From NCBI GenBank assembly GCA_024305405.1, contig JAKNDB010000088.1, positions 1,320,001 to 1,384,000 of the forward strand: a stretch of DNA of 64,000 nt, read 5' to 3'. The position numbers and the translations under genes were made by a program. Below are positions 61,867-64,000 of this stretch, in pieces; the stretch's first letter is position 1; every line of letters begins with the position of its first letter. The notes under the pieces are model-generated. The model did no database searches. It was not told the origin of the DNA and saw only the letters and a list, made by a program, of their open reading frames with translations. This stretch comes from Dirofilaria immitis (Eukaryota; Nematoda; Chromadorea; Rhabditida; Onchocercidae).

Positions 61867-64000
61867 ATGAAAGCTAGAAAAGAAATATGGCTAGCGGATC
61901 AAGTTGGTATACGTGGCATAGAGTTGTATATTCCAAAATTGTATGTAAATCAAAAGGATCTTGAAACGGTAATCTTAATTTTTATTAACAGCTATATTCT
62001 TTGTTTTCTATCGAGTAAGTTCAAGAGTATTTATATGATTTTCATTAAGTGAAAGGGATGATAAGTTCAAATTGCCCTTAACGATACACTGTTTTGTTTA
62101 TTATTTGACATTTGTCATTCTCCTTTTTTCTGTCTTATGCTGTTTTATCTTGCCTCTTTTTATCTCGATAATGTTTTGGAGGATTTTGTGATACTAGACA
62201 TTGTGAAGCAAGGAATTTTCACTTTATTTTTTCAAAATTATTTCAGTTTGATAAGGTTGGAGAAGGCAAATATACCAGTGGACTTGGGCAAGATGAAATG
62301 AGTTTCTGTGCCGATCATGAAGATATTACTTCCATTTGCTTAACAGTTGTGTCGAAATTGCTGAAAAATTATGAAGTATGATTTTTGGCCTGAATAACTA
62401 TGAGGAACTTTAAAACAAAATCACTTTAAAAACGAGAATATCAGTTTTTGCAATATTTTGCTTGAAAAAATAGAGTGGAATAGAGTGGAATTCAATGTGT
62501 CTATGTGTTGAGTTGTCTCTTCGAAAATGAATTGAGGCTGTAAGGTAATCCATAATCGAACATGTGTGCAGCGGAAATTAAAAGTCTGCATGAATAAGTA
62601 TATTTTTCGATTATTAATTAAAATGAATCTTAGGAAGTAATTCTTATTAAATTTTAAAATGAATGGCTTCAGAGGTACCTTCTGAAAATATCGCTACAAT
62701 GTATTTTTAGAATTAACATATTAGTGGATATTTCAAAATGATTTTATGCAGCATATTTTTTCTATAATATTCCAGTGTATTCAAGAACATCAACGATACT
62801 GTTAATAAGTAAATTCATAATTAAATTCTTTCTTGTTACAGCTCTCCACCAAAGATATTGGTTTTCTTTGTGTTGGAACGGAAACGCTTATTGATAAAAG
62901 CAAAAGTATCAAAACTTCATTGATGAAATTGTTCGAAGATAATAGTGACATCGAAGGCGTTGATGTAAAAATGCGTGTTATGGTGGCACTCAAGCTTTAT
63001 TTCATGCTATTGATTGGGTGTATGCTAATTGGGAATTAGAAAGTGAGTTTTAATGATCACATCCTTATATATTATGTATTGTTATACGAAATCTTACTAA
63101 TTTCTTAAATGATTTTGGTTAAAACTTTGGATGTTACGAAGCAAAAGAGATTTTATTGGAGATTTGTTTAATTTTAGATCGATATGCAATTGTTGTTATG
63201 GCAGATATAGCAGTTTACGATATTGGACCTGCACGATGCACAGGCGGTATGTATGCTGTGGAATATATAAATTATTATTGAGGAGGGTGAAATGACTGGA
63301 AGGCCGAATCATCTTCATTTTAAGATTAATTAATGGTTTCAGTTTGGAATTTCGAATTCAATTTCTAAAATAGGGAAAGTAATGAATGAACTGATAAATG
63401 TTACTAAGATAAAAAAAAGTACAAATATCAGAAATCCTTCTACTAGACCACGAATATCGTTTTTTATCATAAAATAACTGACTTTAAAAGAGGCCTTTAT
63501 TTCAAATTTTACATGCTTAACTGTTTTATTAAAGTGTGGCTTATTTATAGGAGCTGGAGCCTTCGCAGCCCTAATTGGTCCAAATGCCGTAGTGTCGTTC
63601 GAAAAAGGACTTCGTGCAACGTATATGGTTGATATTTATGATTTTTACAAACCAAATCAACCTGTGCTTTCAGAATATCCTATTGTCGAAGGACATGCCA
63701 GCTTACAAGCTTATCTCACTGCCACAGATGAAACTTACAAATCATACTGTCAAAAAGCCAGTAAATTAAAAAATGAAGGTCTTAAATTTTTGTAGTCTGA
63801 ATTTTTATAAAACTTTTAATATTGGTTTTAAAAATCGTTATGTTCCTTCCACTCAATATTTGAGCAATTTCAAATTAATGCGTGATGTTTGATTTCAGTA
63901 GTGAATATTTCGAACTTTGATGCTATTTTTTTCCATTGTCCATTCACCCGTCTTGTTCAAAAGGCCCTTGGTGTATTGGCATTTGTTGATTTCAAACATG
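61867..64000 (+). CDS. hmgs-1: Hydroxymethylglutaryl-CoA synthase, 5' exons (cut by window end)
   Basis: HMG-CoA synthase joins acetyl-CoA and acetoacetyl-CoA in the mevalonate pathway. Coding exons: 61867-61968, 62247-62375, 62842-63042, 63178-63246, 63551-63778 and 63899 to beyond the window; all junction phases agree. Family landmarks in order: [17 protein letters not shown] (N-terminal fold), [32 protein letters not shown] (catalytic Glu), DIEGVD, the [15 protein letters not shown] segment with the catalytic Cys, [51 protein letters not shown] and [14 protein letters not shown] (catalytic His region). Exon 3 is one base short: A5 at 62967-62971 must be A6 for the frame to reach the catalytic-Cys motif and then the correct phase at the next junction. 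About 278 residues of a usual ~450-520 lie in the window. The start is well placed against the family. Whether it is the cytosolic form is inference, from the absence of a mitochondrial leader. The symbol follows the C. elegans orthologue. Confidence 0.93.
62967..62971 (+). other. Single-base frameshift before the HMG-CoA synthase catalytic cysteine
   Basis: The sequence reads GATGTAAAAATGCGTG. One more A would restore the near-invariant Asn-Ala-Cys-Tyr-Gly-Gly motif and give the phase-1 junction that exon 4 requires. Confidence 0.85.

Noticed and set aside
1..64000. tRNA, rRNA or riboswitch genes
   Set aside because: No cloverleaf with A and B boxes and no rRNA core sequence was seen on either strand by eye; a covariance-model scan would be needed to exclude them fully.

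Overview
The window looks like nuclear DNA of a filarial nematode (Onchocercidae). By eye it is roughly three-quarters A+T. The genes are split into small exons by AT-rich introns with GT..AG junctions (GTAAG, GTTTG and GTTAA donors; TTTCAG or TTATAG acceptors). There are degenerate BEL/Pao retrotransposon pieces, and there is a decayed fragment of a Wolbachia-like tldD gene, as expected of a filarial nuclear genome that has received endosymbiont DNA. The species cannot be fixed from the sequence alone.

1-11 kb: AT-rich, with several degenerate tandem-repeat fields (about 0.54-1.64, 2.34-2.71, 6.70-7.05 and 8.48-9.18 kb), a GA-rich block (9.72-9.98 kb) and one probable tiny secreted-peptide gene on the minus strand (1917-2072). 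11.1-13.5 kb: a six-exon plus-strand gene whose splice phases all agree, for a ~203-residue protein with an N-terminal hydrophobic segment; family not recognised. 13.5-18.4 kb: intergenic, with a hairpin MITE-like inverted repeat.

18.4-23.0 kb (minus): a seven-exon gene for a secreted or GPI-anchored protein with three consecutive three-finger (Ly-6/uPAR-like) domains. 23-44 kb: about 21 kb without a gene I can support, only AT-rich DNA, microsatellites and low-order repeats. 44.3-46.0 kb (minus): a five-exon gene for a ~198-residue membrane protein. It is followed by two orphan exons (46193-46327 minus and 46956-47194 plus).

47.6-60.1 kb: a rearranged mobile-element region. Two 3,745-bp arms (48089-51833 and 53499-57243) are inverted copies of each other around a 1,665-bp spacer. 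Where compared, the arms differ only by single-base homopolymer lengths. Each arm carries an outward-facing BEL/Pao gag zinc-knuckle and protease remnant, and an inward-facing decayed gene that joins a signal peptide to C2H2 zinc fingers. The spacer opens with the tldD fragment. Beside the right arm lies a decayed BEL/Pao pol (reverse transcriptase to integrase) on the minus strand, that is, inverted relative to the adjacent gag-protease.

61.9-64.0 kb (plus): the first six exons of HMG-CoA synthase, cut by the window end.

A theme runs through the window: three otherwise intact genes (three-finger, membrane protein, HMG-CoA synthase) each carry exactly one missing base in an A or T run, and the two inverted arms differ in the same way. 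Uncorrected homopolymer errors in the assembly are the simplest explanation.
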